Of a stretch of DNA of 30,144 nucleotides, positions 6,574 through 14,129 are shown in pieces (the first letter of the stretch is position 1; each line of letters begins with the position of its first letter). The DNA is from an uncultured Flavobacterium sp. (GTDB lineage Bacteria; Bacteroidota; Bacteroidia; Flavobacteriales; Flavobacteriaceae), in the NCBI RefSeq assembly GCF_946479975.1, contig NZ_CAMLIX010000030.1:1-30144 (forward strand). Reading direction: 5' to 3'. Below the pieces are notes generated by a model. The model saw only the letters and a list, made by a program, of their open reading frames with translations. It was not told where the DNA came from and searched no databases. Position numbers and translations under genes: made by a program.

Positions 6574-8985
6574 CCCTTTATCCGACAATCTCAAAATATC
6601 TCCAAAAACACCTCTCGCTGTTACCGCAGAACCCGCACCGGCTCCTTGAATAACGATTGGACGATCTCCGTAAGATTCTGTGTAAATTTCGAAGAAAGAA
6701 TCAGAACCTTTTAATCCGCCCAGCGCTGTGTCTGATGGAACCGAAACTAATTTTACTTCTAAATTTCCTTTGTCATTCTGCAAATCTCCAGACAATTCAC
6801 CAATGTATCTCAAAACGTGATTTGGCTGTTGCTCTGCTTTTATTTTAGCATAAATTGGATCGAATTCTTTCAATTTCGTCAAGAAATCCGCAGCGTTTCC
6901 TTCACGTAAGTGTTCTGGAATTAAGTTCTGAATTGAGATTTCTTCAAACTCATTTTGCAAGTCCAATTCTCTGGCTAAAATTAATAATTTTCTACCAACA
7001 TCATTGCCGCATAAATCCTCACGCGGATCTGGTTCTGTATATCCGTTATCAATTGCTTCTTGCAAGATTTCGCTGAAAGGCGCATCTTTTGCAGAAAAAT
7101 TATTGAATAAATAACTTAAAGTTCCTGAGAAAACACCTTTGATTTTAGTAATATTTTCTCCTGAAAGGTGTAGTAATTTAATCGTATCAATTAACGGCAA
7201 ACCTGCACCAACATTAGTTTCGTATAAATAATTCTTTTGATTTTCTTCTAAAGCGCTTCTCAATTCTTTATAAAAACCGTAGCTTAATGTATTTGCCACT
7301 TTATTTGAAGAAATCAAATCGAAACTGTTTTCTACAAGCGGAATATAATTTTCTACAAAACTGGCGCTTGCCGTATTATCTACTGCAATTAAGTTTTCTA
7401 AATGGTTTTCATTTGCGTAAGCAATAATATCCTGAATGGTGTAAGCCTCACCTTTTGTATCAATTTCGCTTTTCCAGTTGCTGGCAACGCCGTATTTGTT
7501 TAAAAGCACTTTTTTAGAATTCGCTATAGCGAAAACATTCAACTTAATTCCTTTACGCTTTTCAATTGCTGCAGCCGATTCTAAGATTTGATTGATCAAA
7601 GTTCCACCAACCAATCCGTGACCGATAATCGCGATGTTGATCTTTTTAGAAACTCCAAAAATTTCTCCGTGAATTACGTTTAAAGCTTTATGCAATTCTG
7701 ATTTCTTAACAACCAAACTCACGTTTTTACCCGTAACGGTGTTGTTGAACAAAATCGGAACAATTTTATTTCGAATTAAAGCTGTGTAAGGTTTATGGAA
7801 AGTACTCAAATCCTGACCGATAATCGAAATTACCGATACATTATCTGTAACCGTAATTTGATTTACATCTTTAGAATAAAAGTCATTTTCGAATTCTTTT
7901 TCTAATTCTACCATTGCCGTTGTTGCTTTTTCAGTTGCCACAACAAGACCAATTCCTCTTTCTGAAGAACCTTGAGAAATGATACTCACACTAATATTGT
8001 GATCGCCCATTACTTTGAAAATTCGAGCATCGACTCCAGCTTTTCCAAGTAATCCACGTCCTTCTAGATTTACAAGCGAAACATTTTCTAAAACAGAAAG
8101 CGTTTTAATTCCTTCTTTTGTAGAATCTGAAGTAATTAAAGTACCGCGGTTTTCATGGTTGAAAGTATTTAAAATTCGTAACGGAATATTCTTTTCTAAC
8201 AAAGGAATAATCGTTTTAGCATGCAAAATCGTTGCTCCAAAATTTGCCAATTCGTTTGCTTCGTTGAATGATAAATATTCAATTTTCTTAGCATCTGCAA
8301 CTAAATCTGGATTTGCTGTGTAGATTCCGTCTACGTGCGTGAAGTTTTGCAATTCTTCTGCATTTAAATAATTTGCGATTAACGAAGCGGTATAGTTACT
8401 GCCATTTCTACCTAAAGTAGTTGTGTCGTTGTTGTTGTTAGATCCAATGAAACCTGTAACTATATTAACCGTTTCGCCATTATGTGTTTTAAAATAATTG
8501 ACTACGTTTTTCTTAGAAAGTTGTTCTAAAGGCTGTGCATCTCCAAATTTAGAATCTGTTTTTAGCAATTCTCTTGTATCAACGAAGTTTGCCGGAATTC
8601 CTTTTTCGATTAAAATAGCCGTCAATAATTTGGCTGAAAGCAATTCTCCTTTAGACAAAATCTGATCTTTGATTTTTTTGCTGTAATCACCAATTAGACT
8701 TACACCTTCAAAAAGCTTGTCCAGAACATTAAATTCTTCAGACAAATCAACCTGCGGATAATCTGAGATTTGATATTTTTTAAAATTCTCTAATAACTCT
8801 TTGTAACTGCCGTTTTTAGCAGCAATTGTTAAGATAAATTCCAATTCGTCTGTTGCATTTCCACGTGCAGAAACAACAACGGCGATTTTTTCACCTTGAT
8901 TTACTTTATCAGAAATGATCGAAACAACTTTATTAAGTCCTTCTCCGTTTGCTAATGATTTACCTCCAAATTTTAATACTTTCAT
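6571..8985 (-). CDS. thrA: Bifunctional aspartokinase / homoserine dehydrogenase (ThrA type)
   Basis: 804 residues that carry out the first and third steps of the aspartate pathway. Aspartokinase spans about 1-290 (KFGGKSLANG at 5-14, VTGFIGSN at 176-183, TLGRNGSNYTA at 190-200). ACT-type regulatory repeats fill about 300-445. Homoserine dehydrogenase follows: GHGLVGG at 455-461, NKVAN at 561-565, NVGAGLP at 591-597, and the catalytic set E651, D657, D662, K666 in TEPDPREDLCGNDVGRK. Both halves look complete. N197 replaces the Asp usual in the aspartokinase GGSDYTA motif, and KFGGKS replaces KFGGTS. It starts one base after the metX stop, so the two are surely cotranscribed under the SAM-I riboswitch. 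Confidence 0.95.
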   Translation of the reverse strand: MKVLKFGGKSLANGEGLNKVVSIISDKVNQGEKIAVVVSARGNATDELEFILTIAAKNGSYKELLENFKKYQISDYPQVDLSEEFNVLDKLFEGVSLIGDYSKKIKDQILSKGELLSAKLLTAILIEKGIPANFVDTRELLKTDSKFGDAQPLEQLSKKNVVNYFKTHNGETVNIVTGFIGSNNNNDTTTLGRNGSNYTASLIANYLNAEELQNFTHVDGIYTANPDLVADAKKIEYLSFNEANELANFGATILHAKTIIPLLEKNIPLRILNTFNHENRGTLITSDSTKEGIKTLSVLENVSLVNLEGRGLLGKAGVDARIFKVMGDHNISVSIISQGSSERGIGLVVATEKATTAMVELEKEFENDFYSKDVNQITVTDNVSVISIIGQDLSTFHKPYTALIRNKIVPILFNNTVTGKNVSLVVKKSELHKALNVIHGEIFGVSKKINIAIIGHGLVGGTLINQILESAAAIEKRKGIKLNVFAIANSKKVLLNKYGVASNWKSEIDTKGEAYTIQDIIAYANENHLENLIAVDNTASASFVENYIPLVENSFDLISSNKVANTLSYGFYKELRSALEENQKNYLYETNVGAGLPLIDTIKLLHLSGENITKIKGVFSGTLSYLFNNFSAKDAPFSEILQEAIDNGYTEPDPREDLCGNDVGRKLLILARELDLQNEFEEISIQNLIPEHLREGNAADFLTKLKEFDPIYAKIKAEQQPNHVLRYIGELSGDLQNDKGNLEVKLVSVPSDTALGGLKGSDSFFEIYTESYGDRPIVIQGAGAGSAVTARGVFGDILRLSDKG

Positions 8986-8986
8986 T

Positions 8987-9976
8987 TTATTTCTTTATTG
9001 TTTCTGCCTTAAAAATGTCGGCAAGTAAATGATCTAATTGTTTGTACTCGATTAAAAAAGCGTCATGTCCGTGAACTGAGACAATTTCGCTATAGAAAAC
9101 ATTGTCTTTAAACTTCTTCAATTCTTCGTAGGTTTCTACGTTTTCTTTTGCTGTAAAAAACAAATCCGAATTGATTCCGACAATATGAATTGACGCTTTT
9201 GTTTGAGATAACAAGTTTTCAAAACTTTCACTATTTCTAGTAATATCAATTGTTTTCAGTAACTGATTCATTAATTTATACGAAGACAATTGGAATCTTT
9301 TCTGCAATTTTTTTCCGTGATGCGCGAGCCAGCTTTCAATATTAAAAATCAGCAGCTCCTGGTTGATCGTACGCTGAAATTTTTCTTTGAATGATTCTGG
9401 AGAACGATAACACAACATGGCGTGAATTCTGGCGTCTTCGATTGGTTTTGAAGAATTATTCAGGATTAGTTCTTGCAAGTAGCAATTGGCAATAAGCCAG
9501 TCTGTAGATTTCCAGTCGCTCGCAATCGGAATAAGATTTTCTGTGATGTTTGGTTCTAAAGCTAAGATTTCCCAAGCGATTCCGCCGCCGACAGAACCTC
9601 CGATAATACCAAAAAGTTTTTCGATTTGTAATGCTTTTATTCCTTCAATAAAAATTCGGGCAATATCTCTGGCGGTAAAATCGAGGTAACTTTCGACTAA
9701 GAAAGAATTGGTTCCGTTTCCGGGAATATCAAAAGCCAAAACGGTATAAACAGAAGTGTCAATAGTTTTTCCTTCGCCAATCAAATCATTCCACCAGCCG
9801 TTTTCGCCAGTAACTTGAGAATTTCCAGTCAAGGCATGATTTACCAAAACGATAGGCGCACTATGCAATGGCTGGCCAGAGATAGTAAAACTTAAAGGTA
9901 ATGTATGATAAAGCGCACCATTTTCTGTGGTGAAATTTTGAATGCTAATAGGGTTTGGTATATTTTCCAATTTCAA
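8987..9976 (-). CDS. metX: Homoserine O-acyltransferase (MetX), TTG start
   Basis: Acylates homoserine with acetyl- or succinyl-CoA to commit it to methionine. The alpha/beta-hydrolase fold shows an early NHALTGNSQV (46-55), the nucleophile elbow GGSVGG with S128, D271 in GINSDLFF, and H304 in VHGHDAFL: a complete triad. At 329 residues it is slightly shorter than many MetX enzymes. No in-frame ATG lies between the upstream TAG and the N-terminus, so TTG at 9976 is the likely start. The gene directly follows a SAM-I riboswitch and is coupled to thrA. The acyl donor cannot be told from this sequence. Confidence 0.88.
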   Translation of the reverse strand: MKLENIPNPISIQNFTTENGALYHTLPLSFTISGQPLHSAPIVLVNHALTGNSQVTGENGWWNDLIGEGKTIDTSVYTVLAFDIPGNGTNSFLVESYLDFTARDIARIFIEGIKALQIEKLFGIIGGSVGGGIAWEILALEPNITENLIPIASDWKSTDWLIANCYLQELILNNSSKPIEDARIHAMLCYRSPESFKEKFQRTINQELLIFNIESWLAHHGKKLQKRFQLSSYKLMNQLLKTIDITRNSESFENLLSQTKASIHIVGINSDLFFTAKENVETYEELKKFKDNVFYSEIVSVHGHDAFLIEYKQLDHLLADIFKAETIKK

Positions 9977-10018
9977 ATCTGTTGTATTATCTGATTTGTA
10001 TGTGGAAATATTAGAAAG

Positions 10019-10038
10019 AAAAAACTAGTCTAAACTAG
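10019..10038 (-). terminator. Possible riboswitch expression-platform terminator
   Basis: On the minus strand a short stem, CTAGT-ttag-ACTAG (10038-10025), is followed directly by six T residues (10024-10019). It sits between the SAM-I aptamer and metX. The stem is only 5 bp, so its strength as a terminator is uncertain. Confidence 0.45.
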
Positions 10039-10049
10039 AAAAAATCTTG

Positions 10050-10157
10050 TTGTTATCTTTCCACGTTGGGCGTGGTAGAATGCAGCACCTTCTTCGAATT
10101 AACGAAGGGTTGCTAAGGATTCATCGGGTCTAATCCCTCGTCCTTTCTTTATAACAT
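10050..10157 (-). promoter_or_regulatory. SAM-I (S-box) riboswitch upstream of metX-thrA
   Basis: Read on the minus strand, the segment contains the ordered S-box core: AAAGAAAGG, GAGGGATTAGACCCGATGAA, CCTTAGCAACC, a P3 hairpin (CTTCGttaattCGAAG), GGTGCT, then a P4 hairpin and GGAAAGAT. P1 closes with TGTTAT (10156-10151) and ATAACA (10056-10051). These match the SAM-I aptamer, which turns off methionine genes when SAM is abundant. The adjacent metX-thrA operon is the expected target. Confidence 0.93.
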
Positions 10158-10184
10158 TTCAATACTTTTATGAACTTAACGGTG

Positions 10185-10212
10185 CAAATTAACTACTAAT
10201 TTCTGTAACAAA
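10185..10212 (-). promoter_or_regulatory. Promoter for the SAM-I leader
   Basis: On the minus strand TTTG (10212-10209), 16 nt, then TTAATTTG (10192-10185), one base from TAnnTTTG. The predicted start is near 10178, about 20 nt before the aptamer. I see nothing else convincing between here and the end of the small gene at 10347. Confidence 0.55.
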
Positions 10213-10346
10213 CAAATTTATTATAAAAGTGTTTGTTAATTTTCATGAACATCCTGCAGCAAAAACTATTATACGCAAAAAATTACCGAACAGGAATGCC
10301 CAGTAAAATTAAGCAGGTTTTAACCTAATTTATATCTCTTTTCAAT

Positions 10347-10547
10347 TTAGATGAAAAGGGTTTCATTTTCTTTAGAATACATTAAAAACAATAAAGAATT
10401 TGGAACTTTTCCAGTAGCATTTTTGTCTGCTTCTGTCATTCCGAATCTTGGGTGAGCCAATTCATTTGTTGGCGGCGGATTATTGTTTTTTGCCCTTCTA
10501 TTTTTCAATTTAGAAATTTTTTCTGCTAAGTAGTTCAATGTGCTCAT
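10347..10547 (-). CDS. Small protein of unknown function behind the tandem leaders (66 aa)
   Basis: I do not recognise a family. The protein has a basic N-terminal half (KISKLKNRRAKNNN), a PPP stretch, and a C-terminal NSLLFLMYSKE. It resembles the 61-aa protein at 13856-14041: both begin M-x-T-L-N-x-x-A, both have an Asn-rich middle, and both carry S-L-L-F-x-M-Y near the C-terminus. Each is the first gene after a leader ORF and terminator ahead of methionine genes, which makes chance ORFs unlikely. There is no signal peptide or membrane segment. The next gene, metX, has its own promoter and riboswitch. Function is unknown; a role in regulation is only a guess. Confidence 0.65.
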   Translation of the reverse strand: MSTLNYLAEKISKLKNRRAKNNNPPPTNELAHPRFGMTEADKNATGKVPNSLLFLMYSKENETLFI

Positions 10548-10627
10548 GATATTAAGTTTTAGTTAAGTTGTGTTTTTATAATCTTTGTTTGTTTTTTATT
10601 TTTTGTAAATCACTTGATGGAATAAAA

Positions 10628-10663
10628 AAACCCTTTTGGATTTTTTAGATACCAAAAGGGTTT
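10628..10663 (-). terminator. Terminator T2 of leader L2
   Basis: Perfect 12-bp stem AAACCCTTTTGG (10628-10639) with CCAAAAGGGTTT (10652-10663). On the minus strand the stem runs into seven T residues. The start of the hairpin (minus TTTTGGTATC, 10657-10648) can instead pair with GATACTAAAA at the L2 stop codon (10695-10686): 10 bp with one G-U. The two pairings exclude each other. Confidence 0.82.
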
Positions 10664-10693
10664 AAGTTTTTAAACTCATTATACTTTTTAGTA

Positions 10694-10741
10694 TCAACAG
10701 ACCAGTGCGCAAATAAGCGCGACAGAAAACATCTTGTTCAT
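10694..10741 (-). CDS. Leader peptide L2 (15 aa; in-frame starts also at 10759 and 10789)
   Basis: The tiny ORF reads MNKMFSVALICALVC and stops with TGA. Longer in-frame versions of 21 and 31 aa are possible. It shares N-K-M-F with L1. A GCGC-aaataa-GCGC hairpin lies inside it (10707-10720), and its stop overlaps the strand that can pair with terminator T2. These features fit an attenuator leader sensing translation through Met/Cys codons. It sits in tandem behind L1 and ahead of the 66-aa gene. Confidence 0.6.
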   Translation of the reverse strand: MNKMFSVALICALVC

Positions 10742-10801
10742 CTGTAAGGATTTATTCATCTGCGATTTATATTGTGTTTTATTCTTCATCGGTGTAAAAT
10801 T

Positions 10802-10834
10802 AAAAAGCCTCCCTATATTTTTTGGGAGGCTTTT
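10802..10834 (-). terminator. Terminator T1 of leader L1
   Basis: Stem AAAAGCCTCCC (10803-10813) with GGGAGGCTTTT (10824-10834), 11 bp, followed by T residues on the minus strand. Its 5' arm AGCCTC can pair with GAGGCT inside leader L1 (10882-10877), giving an alternative antiterminator. Confidence 0.82.
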
Positions 10835-10858
10835 ACTATATATTGTTTTAATTACAAT

Positions 10859-10930
10859 TTAAGCAATAGACAACCCAGCCTCGGTTATAACCGAAATGGC
10901 ACAAAACATTTTGTTGACTTTTAAGTTCAT
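10859..10930 (-). CDS. Leader peptide L1 (23 aa)
   Basis: ATG at 10930, TAA at 10861-10859. The peptide contains NKMFCAISVITEAG: Met8, Cys10, several Ile/Val and a Thr. A perfect hairpin, TCGGTT-at-AACCGA (10881-10894), overlaps GAGGCT, the strand complementary to the terminator 5' arm. A ribosome paused near Met8-Cys10 would cover the left half of that hairpin and free GAGGCT. What it senses is less clear than for L3; Met, Cys, Thr or Ile are possible. Confidence 0.6.
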   Translation of the reverse strand: MNLKVNKMFCAISVITEAGLSIA

Positions 10931-10957
10931 TTGATTTCTCGTAGTTTTTGGGTATCA

Positions 10958-10988
10958 CAAATATGCAACTATTTTTCCTATTACACAA
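10958..10988 (-). promoter_or_regulatory. Promoter candidate for leader L1
   Basis: On the minus strand TTTG (10988-10985), 19 nt, CATATTTG (10965-10958): one mismatch to the -7 consensus. The predicted start is about 20 nt before the L1 ATG. The stretch from 10989 to 11183 is AT-rich and shows nothing else I can support. Confidence 0.45.
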
Positions 10989-11183
10989 ATGAAAATCAAG
11001 AATTTAATTACAAAAATTGTTAAAAAAACATGTTTTTAACGTTAAAAAATATCTTACAAACAAGAAAACGCTATAACACATGTAAAAAACTTACAAAATT
11101 AGCTCTTTTTTCCTTTTTAACTTCGCTTGACAAATCAGTTTATCAAAGAACTTTTTCTTTATTTTTCTTCTTTCTATGAAAAT

Positions 11184-12272
11184 TTAAAGCCAAACGGCTT
11201 CTTTATTTCTAATTCTTTCTGCGATTTTTAAAATATCGGTTATAATTCCTCTCGAAATTGCCTGTTTACATGGTGGCGCGCTTTGAATTACAATTGGAAC
11301 GTTGGCATAGGATTTTGTGAAAATTTCAAAAATGGTGTCAGAACCTTTCAATTTTCCAATTGGCGAATCTTCTGGCTCAGAAATTAATTTGACTTCTAAA
11401 CTGCCTTTTTCAACATCAAATTCGCCTACATATCGCAAAACATGATTTTCTGCCTGTGTGATTTTTGTAATTTTAAAAGACTTATCTAGCGCCTCTTTAT
11501 TCAGCACACCGTTTTTTTCTAAATGCTGTTCTGTGATAAAAGGTTTTATTTTAATGTCTGAAAGCTCAAAATCTTTCCCTATTTCTCTGGCCAATATCAA
11601 GAGTTTTCTTGCCGTATCATTTCCAGATAAGTCTTCTCTGAAAGTTGATTTCATTAATCCCAAAAGACTGGCATCTTTCAAAACAGATGAAAAAGAAACC
11701 TCTTCCGATGAAAATCGATTGAAAACATAACTCAAATTATCGGAGAAAACGCCTCGAATCTTGGTGATTTTTTCTCCCGAATAATACAAATCTCTTAAAG
11801 TCTGCAAAACAGGAATTCCAGTATCTACCGATGTTTCATACAGAAATTCTTTATCATACTTTTTAAGGTTTGATCGAAGTTCTTTATACAAATCAATTGG
11901 CAAAGTGTTGGCTTTCTTATTTACAGCTACGATATTAAATCCGTTTTCGATTAGCGTATTATAATGGTTTACCAATTCATCGCTTGCTGTTGCGTCGACG
12001 GCAATCAGGTTTTCGAATTCATTTTCTTTGGCAAATTCAATAATATCTTCGACTTTAAAAGGAACAGCCAATTGCAGAAAATTGGTTTCCCAAGAATAAC
12101 CAACACCTTCTTTTTCGAAAAAAGCAACCGTCGAATTGGTTATTATTGGAAAATGAAAATCTACATTTTTACTTTCAAGAAAAAACTCCTGACTTTCGAT
12201 AATCTGATTGATCAAAGTGCTTCCGATATTTCCAATTCCGAAAAGGATGATGTTTATTTTAAGCTTTGACAT
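11184..12272 (-). CDS. Degenerate stand-alone homoserine dehydrogenase paralogue
   Basis: 362 residues that align throughout with the dehydrogenase half of ThrA in this window. The nucleotide motif GIGNIGS (12-18), NKKAN (118-122), D214, D219 and K223 remain. Other active-site segments are changed: TEPDP becomes MKSTF, putting K208 where the homoserine-binding Glu belongs; NVGAGLP becomes SVDTGIP; GVFSGTLSY becomes GVFSDNLSY; and the C-terminal VIQGAGAGS becomes VIQSAPPCK. No aspartokinase domain is present. It is full length and open, so it is maintained but probably not a normal homoserine dehydrogenase. It lies behind metY, past a strong terminator and an inverted repeat, with no convincing promoter of its own. 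Confidence 0.82.
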   Translation of the reverse strand: MSKLKINIILFGIGNIGSTLINQIIESQEFFLESKNVDFHFPIITNSTVAFFEKEGVGYSWETNFLQLAVPFKVEDIIEFAKENEFENLIAVDATASDELVNHYNTLIENGFNIVAVNKKANTLPIDLYKELRSNLKKYDKEFLYETSVDTGIPVLQTLRDLYYSGEKITKIRGVFSDNLSYVFNRFSSEEVSFSSVLKDASLLGLMKSTFREDLSGNDTARKLLILAREIGKDFELSDIKIKPFITEQHLEKNGVLNKEALDKSFKITKITQAENHVLRYVGEFDVEKGSLEVKLISEPEDSPIGKLKGSDTIFEIFTKSYANVPIVIQSAPPCKQAISRGIITDILKIAERIRNKEAVWL

Positions 12273-12290
12273 AATTTCTATTTTTTTTCA

Positions 12291-12386
12291 CCATATAAGT
12301 TATATAAGTTCATTTTAGAAGATACGAATCTCTGTGCGCTAAAATTTTAACGCAACCATTTAAATGAACTTATATAACTTATATGG
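12291..12386. repeat. Long inverted repeat, family A copy 2
   Basis: Perfect 25-nt arms at 12291-12315 and 12362-12386, with 24 of 25 bases identical to the arms at 3839-3911. The 46-nt loop differs from copy 1 but also holds an inner palindrome, TGCG-c-TAAAATTTTA-a-CGCA. It lies between the metY terminator and the start of the homoserine dehydrogenase paralogue. Conserved arms with an unrelated inner loop point to a dispersed palindromic element family. Confidence 0.8.
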
Positions 12387-12414
12387 TTTATTTTTTATAA
12401 AGATGCTTTTCATA

Positions 12415-12456
12415 AAAAATTACCTTTAGCAAAACCACTCGCTAAAGGCAATTTTT
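12415..12456 (-). terminator. Terminator after metY
   Basis: Arms 12415-12430 and 12441-12456 pair over 16 bp (CCTTTAGC/GCTAAAGG core, one G-U, then A/T flanks). On the minus strand the hairpin ends in a T-run. It lies 20 nt past the metY stop. Confidence 0.8.
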
Positions 12457-12476
12457 CAAACAAAAAACAAAAAAAC

Positions 12477-13781
12477 CTAGTTTTTATTGATGCTGTATTG
12501 TGAAAGTTTAACGCTCTCAAAAACAGCTTTTAGATCTGCAATCAAATCCTCAATATCTTCAATTCCAACAGAAAGGCGAACCAAATCTTTTGAAACTCCT
12601 GTTTCAATCTGCTCGTCATCTGTTAATTGCTGGTGTGTAGTGCTTGCCGGATGAATAATTAATGATTTTGTATCACCAATATTCGCTAATAGCGAGAACA
12701 ATTTTGTTTCGTCGACTACTTTTTTGGCAGCGTCAAAACCTCCTTTTAATCCGAAAGTAATAATTCCGCTTTGTCCTTCTGGTAAATATTCTTTGGCCAA
12801 ATCATTGTATTTACTTGATTTTAAACCTGGATAATTTACCCAAACCACCTCATCTTGTTTTTCTAACCATTCGGCCAAAGCCAAAGCATTTTCACTATGT
12901 TTCTTGATTCGGATTGGAAGTGTTTCTAATCCCTGAATAATTTGAAAAGCATTAAACGGACTCAAAGCAGCGCCAAAATCACGCAGTCCCTCAATTCTCG
13001 CTTTTGCAATAAAAGCTGCGTTTCCTAAAGCTTCATGATAAACTAATCCGTGGTATCCTGCTGATGGTTCTGTAAATTCAGGGAATTTTCCGTTTGCCCA
13101 GTCAAAGTTTCCAGCATCAATGATAACGCCTCCTAACGAAGTTCCGTTTCCTGAGATATATTTAGTTAAGGAGTGAATTACAATATCGGCACCGTATTTT
13201 ATTGGGTTTAATAAATAAGGTGTCGCAACTGTATTGTCTACTATAAATGGCACTTTAAAGGCTTTAGCTTCCGCCGAAATTCCTTTTAAATCCAATACAT
13301 CTAATTTTGGATTTCCAAGAGATTCTACAAAAAATGCTCGTGTATTTTCTTTTGCTGCTTTAGTAAAATTTTCTGGTTTTGAAGGATCAACAAAGGTTGT
13401 TGTAATTCCTAATCTTGGCAGCGTAACTTTTAAAAGATTATAAGTCCCGCCGTATAAACTATTAGATGCGACAATATGATCGCCCGTTTTTAGCAAAGTC
13501 AATAATGTGGTAGAAATTGCCGATGCTCCAGAAGCGGTAACAACCGCTCCAATTCCGCCTTCAAGCGCTGCTAAACGTTGTTCTAAAACATCATTTGTTG
13601 GATTATTTAATCTTGTATAAATAAATCCGGCTTCAGCAAGACCAAATAAATTGGCAGCATGATCGGCATTATTAAATACGTATGATGATGTCTGGTAAAT
13701 TGGCACTGCTCTTGTTCCTGCATTTTTAGTAACGTCGTGTCCTGCGTGTAGTGCGTTTGTTGCAAATTTTTGTGTACTCAT
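12477..13781 (-). CDS. metY: O-acetylhomoserine sulfhydrylase (MetY)
   Basis: A 434-residue PLP enzyme making homocysteine from O-acetylhomoserine and sulfide. It carries YTRLNNPTN (55-63), TASGASAIS (82-90), VDNTVATPYL (181-190) and the PLP lysine K207 in HSLTKYISGNGTSLGG. The inserted segment after this motif (about 215-260) is typical of the longer MetY enzymes and absent from MetZ. The genome therefore has both MetY and MetZ routes. Upstream in the same direction are a small 61-aa gene and a leader ORF with terminator rich in Met and Cys codons. This would raise expression when charged Met- or Cys-tRNA is scarce. No SAM aptamer is seen here. Confidence 0.93.
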   Translation of the reverse strand: MSTQKFATNALHAGHDVTKNAGTRAVPIYQTSSYVFNNADHAANLFGLAEAGFIYTRLNNPTNDVLEQRLAALEGGIGAVVTASGASAISTTLLTLLKTGDHIVASNSLYGGTYNLLKVTLPRLGITTTFVDPSKPENFTKAAKENTRAFFVESLGNPKLDVLDLKGISAEAKAFKVPFIVDNTVATPYLLNPIKYGADIVIHSLTKYISGNGTSLGGVIIDAGNFDWANGKFPEFTEPSAGYHGLVYHEALGNAAFIAKARIEGLRDFGAALSPFNAFQIIQGLETLPIRIKKHSENALALAEWLEKQDEVVWVNYPGLKSSKYNDLAKEYLPEGQSGIITFGLKGGFDAAKKVVDETKLFSLLANIGDTKSLIIHPASTTHQQLTDDEQIETGVSKDLVRLSVGIEDIEDLIADLKAVFESVKLSQYSINKN

Positions 13782-13855
13782 GATTTCTTAGTTTTTTTAA
13801 TATTGTTAATACGTTATATTGTAGTTTGATTTTTTAAATTGCTTTTATTTTGGGT

Positions 13856-14041
13856 TTAAGCAAAATATTCTTCTGCTTCTTCTTCCAGTTCATACATTTG
13901 AAACAGCAATGATTTTTGACTCGCATTTTGCTCCTCGTTTATTCTTAAAACTTCTCTTGCTATTTCTTCTGATTTAGTATTGTTGTTTTGAGAGTTGTTT
14001 CTCAGTAAATGTTCTATTGCGATTGAATTTAATGTTTTCAT
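13856..14041 (-). CDS. Small protein of unknown function between leader L3 and metY (61 aa)
   Basis: I do not recognise a family. It begins MKTLNSIAIEHLLRNN, has an Asn/Gln-rich middle and an acidic C-terminus with KSLLFQMYELEEEAEEYFA. The M-x-T-L-N-x-x-A start and S-L-L-F-x-M-Y motif are shared with the 66-aa protein at 10347-10547, and both follow leader-terminator units ahead of methionine genes. It starts 29 nt after terminator T3 and ends 75 nt before metY, so it is probably the first gene of the metY transcript. There is no signal peptide. Function unknown. Confidence 0.68.
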   Translation of the reverse strand: MKTLNSIAIEHLLRNNSQNNNTKSEEIAREVLRINEEQNASQKSLLFQMYELEEEAEEYFA

Positions 14042-14069
14042 GATTTTTAATTTTAAGTTGAAATAAAAA

Positions 14070-14098
14070 AGCCCTTTCGGATGGCGACCAAAAGGGCT
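14070..14098 (-). terminator. Terminator T3 of leader L3
   Basis: On the minus strand AGCCCTTTTGG (14098-14088) pairs with CCGAAAGGGCT (14080-14070), 11 bp with one G-U, followed by TTTTTTATT. Its 5' arm CTTTTGG is also perfectly complementary to CCAAAAG at the end of leader L3 (14139-14133). A terminator or an antiterminator can form, but not both. Confidence 0.85.
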
Positions 14099-14129
14099 AT
14101 AGCTTAACTATAACAAAGATTCTACTCTT

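Noticed and set aside
10694..10789. L2 as a small lipoprotein or membrane peptide (hydrophobic, ends in Cys)
   Set aside because: The Cys is the last residue, so there is no mature chain after a lipobox; the stop codon lies in the strand that pairs with the terminator.
12273..12414. A promoter for the homoserine dehydrogenase paralogue
   Set aside because: No TAnnTTTG with a spaced TTTG could be found; most of the gap is occupied by the inverted repeat.
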